A DNA stretch of 44,271 nt from an uncultured Porphyromonas sp. (GTDB taxonomy: Bacteria > Bacteroidota > Bacteroidia > Bacteroidales > Porphyromonadaceae), in contig CALTVJ010000006.1 in assembly GCA_943912835.1 (NCBI GenBank), positions 1 to 44,271 of the forward strand, written 5' to 3'. The position numbers were made by a program, and so were the translations under genes. The notes beneath the pieces were generated by a model, which was given only the letters and a program-made list of their open reading frames with translations, did no database searches and was not told the origin of the DNA. Each line of letters starts with the position of its first letter. The first letter of the stretch is position 1. Positions 1 to 8,122 of this stretch are shown in pieces.

Positions 1-59
1 ATAAAGGCGAGACGGCAGAGCGCATTCATCGCAACCTCGGAGCTATCTTGGATATATAA
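1..59 (+). CDS. C-terminal end of an unidentified protein (partial)
   Basis: An open frame entering from the left edge (codons in phase with base 3) encodes KGETAERIHRNLGAILDI and stops with TAA at 57-59. No stop interrupts it, and the residues look like a normal helical protein tail. Too little is present to assign a family. A short inverted repeat (ccaagac at 83-89, gtcttgg at 96-102) follows 23 bases later and may help end its transcript, but it has no T-tract. Confidence 0.5.
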   Translation, partial: KGETAERIHRNLGAILDI

Positions 60-167
60 GAATGATATTTCAATAACTGCTGCCAAGACACAAAAGTCTT
101 GGATTAATACGATGTTAAAGTATGCCCTCTCGGTCTAGTTTAAACAGCCTGCAATTTATGCATATTT

Positions 168-408
168 ATGAGATTGTTACATAATACGGCACTCGCTTCG
201 TTGCGAGATGCACAGCCACTCATCGCATTGCCTCTCTTTGAACCCTCAGTCTGAGTGCCTTCTAAGGCACGATAGCTCGCCTCGGCATAGACCGAGTAAC
301 CCCAGCTCTGCACTCTGCTTATACTATCCTTGCGATTACCGCATTTTGCAAAGTCACCCAAAGAACAAGCTAAACTTGTCGTTTTGTAACCCGTGCAAAG
401 GGCTCCTA
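168..408 (-). repeat. Degenerate dispersed repeat, copy 1
   Basis: Read on the minus strand, this stretch aligns with 16271-16476 (+). Shared blocks in the same order are gtcc/gccc-ttgca-ggg, caaaa(c/t)gaca followed by gcttgtt, then ga(c/t)tttgc(a/g)(a/g)aatgc and caaggat/caaggta, and finally gtattatgtaaca. Around the last block 21 of 27 bases agree and all six differences are transitions. Copy 1 is about 35 bases longer in the middle. This suggests decayed copies of one ancestral element or decayed coding sequence. The alignment was made by eye. Confidence 0.5.
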
Positions 409-431
409 AAGATAGTCATTTTGTGTGGTTA

Positions 432-501
432 CTTAAACGACCATAGTCGACCTACCTAAACGATAAAGGTTCCTTCGGTAGGCCGACCATCGTTCGTTAA
501 G
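432..501. repeat. Intergenic hairpin A (CCTACC/GGTAGG family)
   Basis: Arms at 432-456 and 477-501 form a 25-bp imperfect inverted repeat (about 18 of 25 positions pair) around a 20-base loop. The inner ends are gacctacc and ggtaggcc. It is followed by gtactttg (501-508), an 8-mer that also flanks hairpin B at 24611-24618. Hairpins B (24623-24656) and C (43231-43272) share the core. It sits upstream of the ftsX promoter candidate. Confidence 0.55.
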
Positions 502-561
502 TACTTTGATAGTTTGATAGAAAGTTAGATTTACTTGTATGCCTAGCAAGGGGATTATTTG

Positions 562-569
562 TATTTTTG
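562..569 (+). promoter_or_regulatory. Candidate -7 promoter element for the ftsX operon
   Basis: tatttttg matches the Bacteroidota -7 consensus TAnnTTTG, 57 bases before the ftsX start. A TTG at 535-537 could serve as the -33 element, but the 24-base spacing is longer than the usual 19-21. Confidence 0.4.
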
Positions 570-626
570 CAAGCAAATTGGGTGTCTTGTGCCCATACAT
601 AAAAAGAATAAAGCAGAAAGATAAAG

Positions 627-1514
627 ATGTCTAAACCCCATAAAACATCCCAGAAGTCTATCCGTAAGATGCGATTAGCCTCTATTGGTGCCCTTATTGT
701 CGCCCTATGCTTGCTTGGTTCAATGCTCTTAGTTCGTATCTTGCTTGTGGCGATAGAGCGTGACGTTAAGGAACGTATGAGTTTCGATATAGAGTTGCCA
801 AACAATTATGAGTTAGAGAGCTATCAAGAGCTAGAGAGTGAGTTTGCTAAGATAAAAGGTATTCGTTCTACAGACTACATTAGTGCTGATAGTGCTTTGA
901 ATTATATTCGTCAAGAGATCGGTGAAGACCCTAGTAAGGTTTTGGGATATAATCCATTTACTCCGAGGGTACAGGTGCGGGTGCTTGCTGATTATATGCA
1001 TCAAGATAGTCTTCTCAATATTCAGAAGCAACTGGGAGAATTAGGTTTGGATGTTGAGGGCTTCGAGACGCAACAGACAGAGCAGCTCTCTGTTATAAAT
1101 CGTAATATGAGTAGGATAGAGTGGGTACTACTTATACTTCTTGTATTGCAAGGTCTGTTTACTTATGGACAAATCAACAATACGACTAGACTGATGATTT
1201 ATGCGGAGCGTTTACAGATACGTACGCTGACGCTGATAGGTGCTAGCAGTTGGTTTGTTCGTCGCCCTATTGTCTTACGTAGTATCTGTGATGGAGTCAT
1301 TGCAGCTGTGATCAGTTTCGTGCTGTTGGCTGTTATTGTTGCTGTTTTGGAGTTTGGACAGAGCCTAAATATTTTGACTATGCTCCCTCCAATTTATTTA
1401 TATGGCTCAGCGCTTATAGTCCTTGCTGTCTCTATTTTAGCTACGGGTCTAGCCTCTCTTAGGGCTACTTGGATGTATATCAATATGGATGGGAGGCGTA
1501 TTCATTTGATCTAA
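627..1514 (+). CDS. ftsX: Cell-division ABC transporter permease FtsX
   Basis: This is the permease half of FtsEX, which in characterised bacteria couples ATP hydrolysis by FtsE to activation of peptidoglycan hydrolases at the septum. The 295-residue protein has the FtsX layout: a short basic cytoplasmic N-terminus, membrane segment 1 at about 17-41, a periplasmic domain at about 45-160, then three membrane segments at about 165-180, 220-242 and 257-276. The cytoplasmic loop carries the typical LTLIGASSWFVRRPIVLRS stretch (201-219). ATG at 627 gives the expected basic N-terminus. It is first in a compact operon with uppP, linking it to envelope growth. No ftsE is in the window, which is normal for Bacteroidota as far as I know. 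Confidence 0.88.
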   Translation: MSKPHKTSQKSIRKMRLASIGALIVALCLLGSMLLVRILLVAIERDVKERMSFDIELPNNYELESYQELESEFAKIKGIRSTDYISADSALNYIRQEIGEDPSKVLGYNPFTPRVQVRVLADYMHQDSLLNIQKQLGELGLDVEGFETQQTEQLSVINRNMSRIEWVLLILLVLQGLFTYGQINNTTRLMIYAERLQIRTLTLIGASSWFVRRPIVLRSICDGVIAAVISFVLLAVIVAVLEFGQSLNILTMLPPIYLYGSALIVLAVSILATGLASLRATWMYINMDGRRIHLI

Positions 1515-1556
1515 AATCTAGATGAGGCTTTGGCCTTGATAAAACAATAGATAATC

Positions 1557-1787
1557 ATGTTATATAACAAAACAAACTATCTACTCATTGCTCTAAGTGT
1601 TTTGCTTATCATTTTGGGCTTTGCTTTGATGAGTGGAGGCGGGTCTACTGACCCACAGGTTTTCAATGAAGAAATTTTTTCTCCACAGCGCATTCGTGTG
1701 GCTCCACTCGTTTGTGTTTTGGGCTTTGTCTTGATGATTGTAGGGATACTCTATCGAGGTAAATCTTCGGAGGATAAAATAGTTTAA
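1557..1787 (+). CDS. DUF3098 family small membrane protein
   Basis: A 76-residue protein with two hydrophobic segments, at about 8-25 and 49-66, joined by a short polar loop containing GGGSTDP and FSPQRI. This layout and position, between ftsX and uppP, match the Bacteroidota family DUF3098, whose function is unknown. It starts 42 bases after ftsX and ends 15 bases before uppP, so it is almost certainly co-transcribed. A role in envelope biogenesis or division is suggested only by its neighbours. Confidence 0.75.
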   Translation: MLYNKTNYLLIALSVLLIILGFALMSGGGSTDPQVFNEEIFSPQRIRVAPLVCVLGFVLMIVGILYRGKSSEDKIV

Positions 1788-1802
1788 GCGATAGCGAGAT
1801 TT

Positions 1803-2642
1803 ATGACGATATTAGAGAGTGTAATTATAGCTATAGTAGAGGGGCTAACAGAGTTTCTCCCGATCTCCTCGACAGGACATATGATGCTTACCCAAGCGGT
1901 CTTGGGGGTGGAAAGTACAGCATTTGTTAAGGCCTTCACTGTAATGATCCAGTTTGGGGCGATCCTCTCTGTGTTGCTTTACTATTGGCGACGTTTCTTG
2001 CCTATCTCCATCCCAGGGTTGGCAAGTGTAGAGGAGCGACAAGATGGCTTGTCGGGATTAAATCTATACCTCTTGATGTTTATTGGTTGTTTGCCTGCAG
2101 GTATTGTGGGGTTGTTGCTAGAGGATTATGTCGATCAGCTCTTGGGGAATATTTGGGTTGTTGTCATAACGCTCTTCTTGGGAGGTATCGCTATGATCAT
2201 TTTAGACAAACGACTTGAACATAACTCTGAGGTGCGCTTGACGCCATTAAAAGCATTTTTGATAGGCTGTTTTCAGTGTATTGCTATGGTGCCAGGGGTC
2301 TCTAGATCGATGGCGACTATATTCGGTGGTATGCAACAAGGTTTGACGCGCCGAGGAGCTGCAGAGTTTTCGTTCTTTCTTGCTATACCCACGATGCTTG
2401 GAGCGACAATGCTCAAGGCATACAAGCTATATAAATTCTATGGTATAGCTATTTATCAGGAGCATTGGCTTGAGCTGTTGGTTGGTAACGTTGTTGCTTT
2501 TGTCGTGGCATTGCTTGCTATCAAGTACTTTATAGGCTTTGTGAGTAAATATGGCTTCCGAGCTTTCGGATACTATCGTATTGTATTGGCGCTCATATTT
2601 GCTATTATGCTGTTGGCTGGTGCACCTTTAGAAATCAAGTAA
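1803..2642 (+). CDS. uppP: Undecaprenyl-diphosphatase UppP (BacA)
   Basis: This integral membrane enzyme dephosphorylates undecaprenyl diphosphate to undecaprenyl phosphate, recycling the lipid carrier for peptidoglycan and surface glycans. The 279-residue protein has both family signatures. EGLTEFLPISSTGH (13-26) carries the conserved glutamates and serines, and PGVSRS (164-169) carries the catalytic-region arginine. Multiple hydrophobic segments follow throughout. Length is normal for the family. It lies 15 bases after the DUF3098 gene, and its TAA stop (2640-2642) is directly followed by the truB ATG, which implies tight translational coupling. Confidence 0.95.
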   Translation: MTILESVIIAIVEGLTEFLPISSTGHMMLTQAVLGVESTAFVKAFTVMIQFGAILSVLLYYWRRFLPISIPGLASVEERQDGLSGLNLYLLMFIGCLPAGIVGLLLEDYVDQLLGNIWVVVITLFLGGIAMIILDKRLEHNSEVRLTPLKAFLIGCFQCIAMVPGVSRSMATIFGGMQQGLTRRGAAEFSFFLAIPTMLGATMLKAYKLYKFYGIAIYQEHWLELLVGNVVAFVVALLAIKYFIGFVSKYGFRAFGYYRIVLALIFAIMLLAGAPLEIK

Positions 2643-3386
2643 ATGAGAGATTTTGAGGGAAAAATAGATCTGCGAGACGGCTGTACACTTTATGTACATA
2701 AACCGCTAGAGTGGAGTAGCTTCGCTGTTGTCAATAAGTTTCGTAACCAAGCCTCTCGCTATATGGGTGTACGTAAACTCAAAGTTGGACATGCTGGCAC
2801 TCTAGACCCTTTGGCCACCGGTGTAATGATCTTATGTACTGGCAAACATACGAAGCAGATAGAGACCTTACAGAAAGGAATTAAGGAGTATGTAGCTGAT
2901 ATACGTTTGGGACAAACAACACCCACCTGTGATATGGAGAGTGAGCCTGATGCTTACTTCCCAACCGAACATATCACAGAAGAACTTATTCGAGAACAAT
3001 TAGCTCACTTCCTTGGAGAGATAGACCAAGTGCCACCTATATTCTCGGCTTGTAGAGTCGAGGGTAGAAGAGCCTATGAGTTGGCTAGGGAGGGTGAGGC
3101 CGTTGAGCTCGCTAGTAAACGTGTTATGATACATGAGATTGAACTATTGGAGTGTGCATTGCCACATATACGTTTGCGTATAGTCTGTGGTAAAGGAACC
3201 TATATTCGATCTCTTGCACGTGACCTTGGTGTCGCTCTGCAGTCCGGTGGTCATCTGACGTCACTTGAACGTACTCGTGTTGGTGCGGCAGAGATTGAGA
3301 ATTGCATCAACATAGAAGAAATTCCAGTTTGGCTTGAAGCACACGCTCTGCGTTCAGAGATTAACGAACGAACAATAAAGCATTAA
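2643..3386 (+). CDS. truB: tRNA pseudouridine(55) synthase TruB
   Basis: Converts uridine 55 in the T-loop of most tRNAs to pseudouridine. The 247-residue protein has the TruB catalytic motif GHAGTLDPLATG (49-60), placing the nucleophilic aspartate at residue 55. The later GKGTYIRSLARDLG motif, which helps hold the flipped base, is also present. The length suits the short form without a large C-terminal PUA extension. The start codon abuts the uppP stop with no gap. The gene is followed 15 bases later by queA, another tRNA-modifying enzyme. Confidence 0.95.
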   Translation: MRDFEGKIDLRDGCTLYVHKPLEWSSFAVVNKFRNQASRYMGVRKLKVGHAGTLDPLATGVMILCTGKHTKQIETLQKGIKEYVADIRLGQTTPTCDMESEPDAYFPTEHITEELIREQLAHFLGEIDQVPPIFSACRVEGRRAYELAREGEAVELASKRVMIHEIELLECALPHIRLRIVCGKGTYIRSLARDLGVALQSGGHLTSLERTRVGAAEIENCINIEEIPVWLEAHALRSEINERTIKH

Positions 3387-3401
3387 ACAAATTAAGAAAT
3401 A

Positions 3402-4451
3402 ATGAAATTATCACAGTTTAAACTAGACATACCAGAGCATTTGGTTGCTCAAGAGCCTGCACGTTTTCGTGACGAATCTCGTCTGATGGTGTTACATCGT
3501 TCGACTGGTGAAATAGAACATAAAACATTCAAAGATATACTTGACTATTTCGAAAAGGATGATGTCTTTATCTTTAATGATGCGAAAGTCTTGCCTGCTC
3601 GCTTGTATGGTAACAAAGAAAAGACTGGTGCGATGATTGAAGTGTTCCTATTGCGCGAACTTAATAGTGAGTTTAAGCTTTGGGACGTACTTGTAGACCC
3701 TGCTCGTAAGATACGTATCGGTAATAAGCTTTATTTTGGAGAAGATGATAGTCTTGTCGCAGAAGTCATAGATAATACGACTTCAAGGGGGCGTACGTTG
3801 CGCTTTTTCTTTGATGGTCCTTACGAGGAATTCCGTCAAGTCCTTATGGCACAGGGAGAGACTCCTCTACCAGAATACATTAAACGTAAACCTACGGAAG
3901 AAGATATTGATCGTTATCAAACTCTTTTTGCCAAAAATGAAGGCGCAGTTGTAGCTCCTGGAGCTAATCTACACTTTAGTAGAGAGCTTCTTAAACGTAT
4001 GGATATACGAGACATTCGTAAATCGTATTTGACGGCTTATCATGGCTTGGGCTGTTATCGAGACATTGATGTGGAGGACTTGACAAAGCACCGTATGGAG
4101 AGTGAGCAGTTGCTTATTACGGACGAATGTTGTGAGGTGGTTAATCGTGCTGTTGATATGGGCAAAAGAGTTTGTGTCATCGGTGCAGCTACGATGCGTG
4201 CAGTAGAGTCATCTAGTGGTACGGATAAGCATCTTAAACCTTTTGATGGTTGGACTAATCGTTTTATCTTCCCGCCCTATGACTTTAATATCCCTGATGC
4301 ATTTGTGACCAACTTCCATCTATCGAAGTCTACTCTCTTGATGGAAGCGGCAGCCTTTGGTGGATATGATTTGGTGATGAAAGCCTACGAATTAGCACTT
4401 CAAGAAGAATATCGTTTCGGTGTCTATGGAGATGCTATGTTGATACTCTAG
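3402..4451 (+). CDS. queA: S-adenosylmethionine:tRNA ribosyltransferase-isomerase QueA
   Basis: Transfers and rearranges the ribosyl part of S-adenosylmethionine onto preQ1 in tRNA to make epoxyqueuosine, the penultimate step of queuosine synthesis. The 349-residue protein is full length. It opens with the family N-terminus (FKLDIPEHLVAQEP, then RDESRLMVLHR) and contains VFIFNDAKVLPARLYG, GETPLPEYIKR and the C-terminal TNFHLSKSTLLMEAAAFGG. No queuosine genes other than queA are in the window. Its place between truB and folK matches the order I recall in other Bacteroidales. Confidence 0.95.
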   Translation: MKLSQFKLDIPEHLVAQEPARFRDESRLMVLHRSTGEIEHKTFKDILDYFEKDDVFIFNDAKVLPARLYGNKEKTGAMIEVFLLRELNSEFKLWDVLVDPARKIRIGNKLYFGEDDSLVAEVIDNTTSRGRTLRFFFDGPYEEFRQVLMAQGETPLPEYIKRKPTEEDIDRYQTLFAKNEGAVVAPGANLHFSRELLKRMDIRDIRKSYLTAYHGLGCYRDIDVEDLTKHRMESEQLLITDECCEVVNRAVDMGKRVCVIGAATMRAVESSSGTDKHLKPFDGWTNRFIFPPYDFNIPDAFVTNFHLSKSTLLMEAAAFGGYDLVMKAYELALQEEYRFGVYGDAMLIL

Positions 4452-4471
4452 GTCTCTTCTGAGTCTTTTGC

Positions 4472-4885
4472 ATGAAACATCTGGTTTACCTCTCTTTGGG
4501 TAGTAATATCGGTTCGAGGAGAGAGTTGTTGCAGACCTCGATACAGCTTATCAGAGAGCGTATTGGTTTAGTCGAAGCTGTGTCTGACTTTATAGAGACG
4601 AGCCCTGTTGGGTTCGTCTCTGATTATATGTTTCTAAATGGAGCTGTGCGTCTTCGTACAGATCTCTCGCCTCTAGCTCTTTTGGAGGCATTACAAGCGA
4701 TAGAGCGAGAATTGGGGAGAGAGAAAAAGAGCCACAATGGTGTACATTATGATCGTAGCATCGATTTAGATATCCTTATTTATGATGATCTGGAGTTGGA
4801 TACTCCGCAACTAAGGATACCACACCCACGTATGGCAGAGCGTTCTTTTGTGCAGATTCCACTAAAACAAGTTATATTACCTTAA
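4472..4885 (+). CDS. folK: 6-hydroxymethyl-7,8-dihydropterin pyrophosphokinase FolK
   Basis: Transfers pyrophosphate from ATP to 6-hydroxymethyl-dihydropterin in the folate pathway. The 137-residue protein begins with the family signature LSLGSNIGSR (7-16). It has the metal-binding stretch DRSIDLDILIYDD (94-106), with the paired aspartates at 98 and 100, and then IPHPRMAERSF (116-126), all typical of HPPK. It is a single-domain form, slightly shorter than E. coli FolK. It lies 20 bases after queA and 8 bases before the next gene. Confidence 0.93.
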   Translation: MKHLVYLSLGSNIGSRRELLQTSIQLIRERIGLVEAVSDFIETSPVGFVSDYMFLNGAVRLRTDLSPLALLEALQAIERELGREKKSHNGVHYDRSIDLDILIYDDLELDTPQLRIPHPRMAERSFVQIPLKQVILP

Positions 4886-4893
4886 ATTATTAT

Positions 4894-5673
4894 ATGAGAT
4901 TTAGATTGCTTATACTGTTTTCTTTGCTTAGTTGTTTTAGTGCTAGAGCACAAATGCTCTTTACTGAAGGTATGACCATGGAGATTGATAGTAGCAAGCG
5001 TTTACAAGGAATTATTTCACCCTCGTTGGATTTCAAGACAGAACGAGAGAACGTCCTTACGGCTAAGCTCTCAACCAATCTTAATTTGCTGACAAGCAAG
5101 AAGCGTATCATTAATCTAATTAACAAATTTGAGCTGTCTATGTATGGTAAACAGATACTACTAAGCGGAGGATATATACACGCTGAGTATCGCTATTTGT
5201 TTGATCGCAAACTAGAGTTCTACCCTTATATTGAGAGCCAATGGGCAGCGAGTCGAGGTATGCTCAGTAAACTGTCGACAGGACTTCAAGCTCGTTATCG
5301 GTTGCTCAACCGCCCAAAGAGTCTATTAACCGCCAATAGTGCTATCTTCTACGAATATGAAAAATGGGAGTATAGTGATGAGGGAACACCTCAATACGCA
5401 GTATCAAGCAATAGAGTCAAAAGTCACTGGGCATTAACTACTAAACAAGAAATAGGGAATTATTTACATTTAATTGTTTCGGGTATTTTACAAACGACTT
5501 TAGGTAAAGATATTGCTTACCCTCGTTATGGTGCTTCGGTAGATTTGGGCGTAAAGCTCTCTAAGCATTTAAGCCTGCGTGCCGCTTATCGTCTTATTTA
5601 TGATACTAAACCGATTGTTCCCATCCGAAAGGATTATAGTACGTTCGAGAGTACTTTAGATATTAGTTTTTAA
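4894..5673 (+). CDS. Putative outer-membrane beta-barrel protein (possibly DUF481-like)
   Basis: I cannot name this gene with certainty. The 259-residue product has a signal peptide (hydrophobic core at about 4-14, likely cleavage after ARA-Q near residue 19). The remainder is rich in alternating strands with paired aromatic residues (AEYRYLF, LEFYPYIESQW, LQARYRLL, SLRAAYRLIYD), and the C-terminus ends in phenylalanine (TLDISF). Those traits fit an outer-membrane barrel of roughly 10-12 strands, reminiscent of the DUF481/YdiY group. It is the last gene of the ftsX-folK operon, 8 bases after folK, and is followed by a bidirectional terminator. Confidence 0.5.
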   Translation: MRFRLLILFSLLSCFSARAQMLFTEGMTMEIDSSKRLQGIISPSLDFKTERENVLTAKLSTNLNLLTSKKRIINLINKFELSMYGKQILLSGGYIHAEYRYLFDRKLEFYPYIESQWAASRGMLSKLSTGLQARYRLLNRPKSLLTANSAIFYEYEKWEYSDEGTPQYAVSSNRVKSHWALTTKQEIGNYLHLIVSGILQTTLGKDIAYPRYGASVDLGVKLSKHLSLRAAYRLIYDTKPIVPIRKDYSTFESTLDISF

Positions 5674-5716
5674 GTTTGTCTAATATAGGTCTCAGATACA
5701 TTCAGAGTATCGTATG

Positions 5717-5768
5717 AAAATAGCTTCAGAACTCTCAATTATGAGAACTGAAGCTATTATTCTTTTTT
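5717..5768. terminator. Bidirectional terminator between the ftsX operon and parE
   Basis: An 11-bp perfect stem (aatagcttcag at 5719-5729, ctgaagctatt at 5748-5758) with a further inner tctca/tgaga stem is followed by attcttttttg on the plus strand. Preceding A residues (5717-5720) give a short T-tract on the minus strand. It lies between two convergent genes. Confidence 0.75.
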
Positions 5769-5784
5769 GCTAGTGCGCCCCAAC

Positions 5785-7740
5785 TTATTCGTTATCTACC
5801 ACAAGGTTATCAATGATAAAACCTTGACGCTCGGGTGTGTTCTTCCCCATGTAGAAGGTTAGAAGCTTCTGAAGATTGTCTTCTTTCTTGATCTTTATAG
5901 GGTCAAGTTTGATGTTTTCTTCGCTAATCCAATCCTTAAATTGCTCGGGCGAAATCTCTCCCAATCCTTTGAAGCGCGTTACTAAGGCACGTTTGCCGAG
6001 CTTTTTGAGGGCTTCTTGCTTTTGTGCTTCGTTGTAGCAATAGATGTTGGTTACCTCTTCCTTGGGCTCATCATTTTGATCTTTCTTCTTGCTTCTCTTG
6101 CGTTTGCCTTCGTTACTCTTATCAGCGAAACTATCTCCTCGTTTGGCTTCTTTTGGCAAGAATACACGGAATAGAGGAGTCTCTAAGATGAATAGATGTC
6201 CTCGTCTGACTAACTCTGGGAAAAACTGTAAGAAAAACGTGATAATTAGCAGACGAATGTGCATACCATCATCATCGGCATCGGTAGCGATGATGATGCG
6301 ATTGTAGCGTAAGCCGTCCAATCCGTCTTCGATATTGAGTGCAGCCTGCAAGAGGTTAAATTCTTCATTCTCATACACCACTTTTTTACTCATGCCGTAG
6401 CAGTTGAGAGGTTTTCCTCTTAGGCTAAATACAGCTTGGTATTTAGGGTCTCGGCATGTGGTGATTGATCCACTCGCAGAGTTCCCCTCAGTGATAAAGA
6501 GGCTTGTGCGCTCTGGCTCTTTTGCCTTGGCATCGTTGTAGTGAATGGTGCAGTCTCTTAGTTTCTTGTTGTGTAGACTCGCTTTTTTGGCTCGTTCTCG
6601 TGCAAGCTTAGTGATCCCACTCATAGCCTTACGCTCTCGCTCGCTGTCTTGTATCTTTTTCATCAAGATAGCGGCTTCCTCGGGGTGTTGGTGGAGATAA
6701 ATGTCAAGCTCTCTGCCGAGATAATCGCTCAGAAACTTCTGTATTGTCGGGCCCTCAGGTCCCATGTCTCGACTGCCGAGTTTCGTCTTGGTTTGACTCT
6801 CAAAAACGGGTTCTTGTACACGAATACTAACTGCAGCAACAATACCATTTCGTATATCGCTATACTCAAAGTTTTTCCCAAAAAACTCTTTGATAACACG
6901 AGCTAAAACTTCGCGAAAGGCACTAAGATGCGTCCCTCCTTGAGTTGTATTCTGACCATTGACGAAGCTATAAAACTCCTCCCCATATTGGTTGGCATGT
7001 GTGACAACAATCTCTACATCTTTTGCCTTGAAGTGAATGGGCGTGTATAGGGGTTCGCCAGACATGTTGTCTGCTAGAAGGTCTGCCAGACCATTCTTAC
7101 TGATATATCGCTTCCCATTGTAGATGATAGCTAGGCCTGCATTGAGAAAGACATAGTTTTTGACCATGGTCTCCACAATATCCTCGCGATAGGCATAACC
7201 CGAGAAGTGCTCTGCACTGGGGCGAAACTCCACGAGGGTGCCCATCTGCATCTCTGGGTCATGAAGGATTTCTGTCTCTTCAAGTAGTTTGGCTAGGCTG
7301 TAACGCACACGTTTGGTTTGACCGCCACGCCACGCTTGTACCTCAAAGTGTGAAGATAGCGCATTGACGGCCTTAATCCCTACACCATTTAGCCCCACTG
7401 ATTTTTGGAAGGCCTGAGAATCAATTTTTCCTCCCGTATTCATTTTACTTGTGACATCAACAAGGCTCCCAAGAGGTATGCCACGTCCGTAGTCTCTCAC
7501 CGAGACTAGCCCATCTTGTATGCGTAGTTCTATCTTTTTGCCATGTCCCATGACAAACTCATCGATGCAGTTATCCAATACTTCTTTGAGTAAAACATAG
7601 ATTCCATCATCGCTGTGCTTACCATCTCCGAGTTTGCCGATGTACATACCAGGGCGACGACGAATATGTTCGTCCCACTCTAGTGTCTTGATATCTTCTT
7701 CGCTATAGCTGACTTGTAAAAGGTCTAATTCTTCAGGCAT
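5785..7740 (-). CDS. parE: DNA topoisomerase IV subunit B (ParE)
   Basis: ATPase subunit of the type IIA topoisomerase that decatenates daughter chromosomes. The GHKL ATPase domain is marked by EVLDNCIDEF (53-62), DYGRGIP (83-89) and GLNGVGIKAVNALS (116-129). The TOPRIM domain has FITEGNSASGS (415-425) and ATDADDDGMH (485-494), so the metal-binding glutamate (418) and DxD aspartates are kept. The EG-D-SA aspartate is replaced by asparagine 420. A lysine-rich insert lies at about 531-565. ParE is preferred over GyrB because of the SLRGKPLN(C)YG stretch and the 651-residue length typical of Bacteroidota ParE. It is a single-gene unit here; parC is not in the window. Confidence 0.85.
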   Translation of the reverse strand: MPEELDLLQVSYSEEDIKTLEWDEHIRRRPGMYIGKLGDGKHSDDGIYVLLKEVLDNCIDEFVMGHGKKIELRIQDGLVSVRDYGRGIPLGSLVDVTSKMNTGGKIDSQAFQKSVGLNGVGIKAVNALSSHFEVQAWRGGQTKRVRYSLAKLLEETEILHDPEMQMGTLVEFRPSAEHFSGYAYREDIVETMVKNYVFLNAGLAIIYNGKRYISKNGLADLLADNMSGEPLYTPIHFKAKDVEIVVTHANQYGEEFYSFVNGQNTTQGGTHLSAFREVLARVIKEFFGKNFEYSDIRNGIVAAVSIRVQEPVFESQTKTKLGSRDMGPEGPTIQKFLSDYLGRELDIYLHQHPEEAAILMKKIQDSERERKAMSGITKLARERAKKASLHNKKLRDCTIHYNDAKAKEPERTSLFITEGNSASGSITTCRDPKYQAVFSLRGKPLNCYGMSKKVVYENEEFNLLQAALNIEDGLDGLRYNRIIIATDADDDGMHIRLLIITFFLQFFPELVRRGHLFILETPLFRVFLPKEAKRGDSFADKSNEGKRKRSKKKDQNDEPKEEVTNIYCYNEAQKQEALKKLGKRALVTRFKGLGEISPEQFKDWISEENIKLDPIKIKKEDNLQKLLTFYMGKNTPERQGFIIDNLVVDNE

Positions 7741-7758
7741 AAATAATCTTTTGTATCA

Positions 7759-7766
7759 CAAAGATA
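7759..7766 (-). promoter_or_regulatory. Candidate -7 promoter element for parE
   Basis: On the minus strand tatctttg matches TAnnTTTG, 19 bases upstream of the parE start codon. I see no clear -33 TTG at the expected spacing. Confidence 0.4.
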
Positions 7767-7829
7767 CGGAATAATTACCTCTTTGACTTAGATGCTGATA
7801 AGCTAAAGAGAAGGGCATATAAAATCGTT

Positions 7830-7866
7830 CTACCGAGTCGTCGTTGGTTCGTCTACTTAAAGGACT
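7830..7866. repeat. Possible decayed member (D) of the CTACCGAG intergenic family
   Basis: ctaccgag at 7830-7837 matches the core of hairpins B and C, and tacttaaaggactatg downstream resembles the outer arm of hairpin A (14 of 20 bases). No pairing partner arm is visible, so this would be a broken copy. The match may be chance. Confidence 0.25.
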
Positions 7867-7918
7867 ATGAGGGACTAAGTGAGTTGATAGAAGTCGATCT
7901 AATTAGTCTTCGGAGGTG

Positions 7919-7949
7919 TTGTGCAAATCAGATATTTGTATTATCTTTG
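7919..7949 (+). promoter_or_regulatory. Promoter of tRNA-Arg
   Basis: TTG at 7919-7921 and tatctttg at 7942-7949 are separated by 20 bases. This fits the Bacteroidota -33/-7 arrangement closely. The tRNA begins 23 bases after the -7 element. Confidence 0.65.
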
Positions 7950-7972
7950 CATTCGTCAAGGAAAACAAAGAC

Positions 7973-8046
7973 GGCTCCGTAGCTCAACTGAATAGAGCAT
8001 CTGACTACGGATCAGAAGGTTACAGGTTTGAATCCTGTCGGAGTCA
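7973..8046 (+). tRNA. tRNA-Arg (anticodon ACG)
   Basis: A 74-base cloverleaf. The acceptor stem ggctccg pairs with cggagtc (one G-T pair), the D-arm is agctcaactgaatagagca, and the anticodon stem tctga/tcaga encloses loop ctacgga with anticodon ACG. The T-arm includes ggtttgaatcc and the discriminator base is A. CCA is not encoded. It has its own promoter and terminator. Confidence 0.95.
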
Positions 8047-8050
8047 CAGT

Positions 8051-8081
8051 AGAGCTTAGGGCGTTGCCTTAGGCTCTTTTT
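8051..8081 (+). terminator. Rho-independent terminator of tRNA-Arg
   Basis: Stem gagcttagggc (8052-8062) with gccttaggctc (8066-8076), 11 pairs including two G-T pairs, loop gtt, then a run of five T. It directly follows the tRNA. Confidence 0.75.
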
Positions 8082-8122
8082 GTTTTCTAGTCATCTCATC
8101 GATTACAAACGCAATAACAAAT

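Larger units (their letters stand above)
60..626. other. 567-bp non-coding region upstream of ftsX
   Basis: No convincing gene is present. It contains a weak hairpin at 83-102, a degenerate repeat at 168-408 that reads best on the minus strand and recurs near 16.3 kb, a 25-bp-arm imperfect hairpin at 432-501, and a possible promoter for ftsX at 562-569. Short inverted repeats, such as tgcctt/aaggca near 257-270 and ctcgg/ccgag near 281-296, make the middle part look structured. Short open frames on both strands across 140-459 have no recognisable family. Confidence 0.6.

Noticed and set aside
140..459. Overlapping short open frames of 73 aa (-) and 83 aa (+) as genes
   Set aside because: They lie on opposite strands of the same stretch, match no family I know, and fall within the degenerate repeat shared with 16271-16476, where the frame is not kept.
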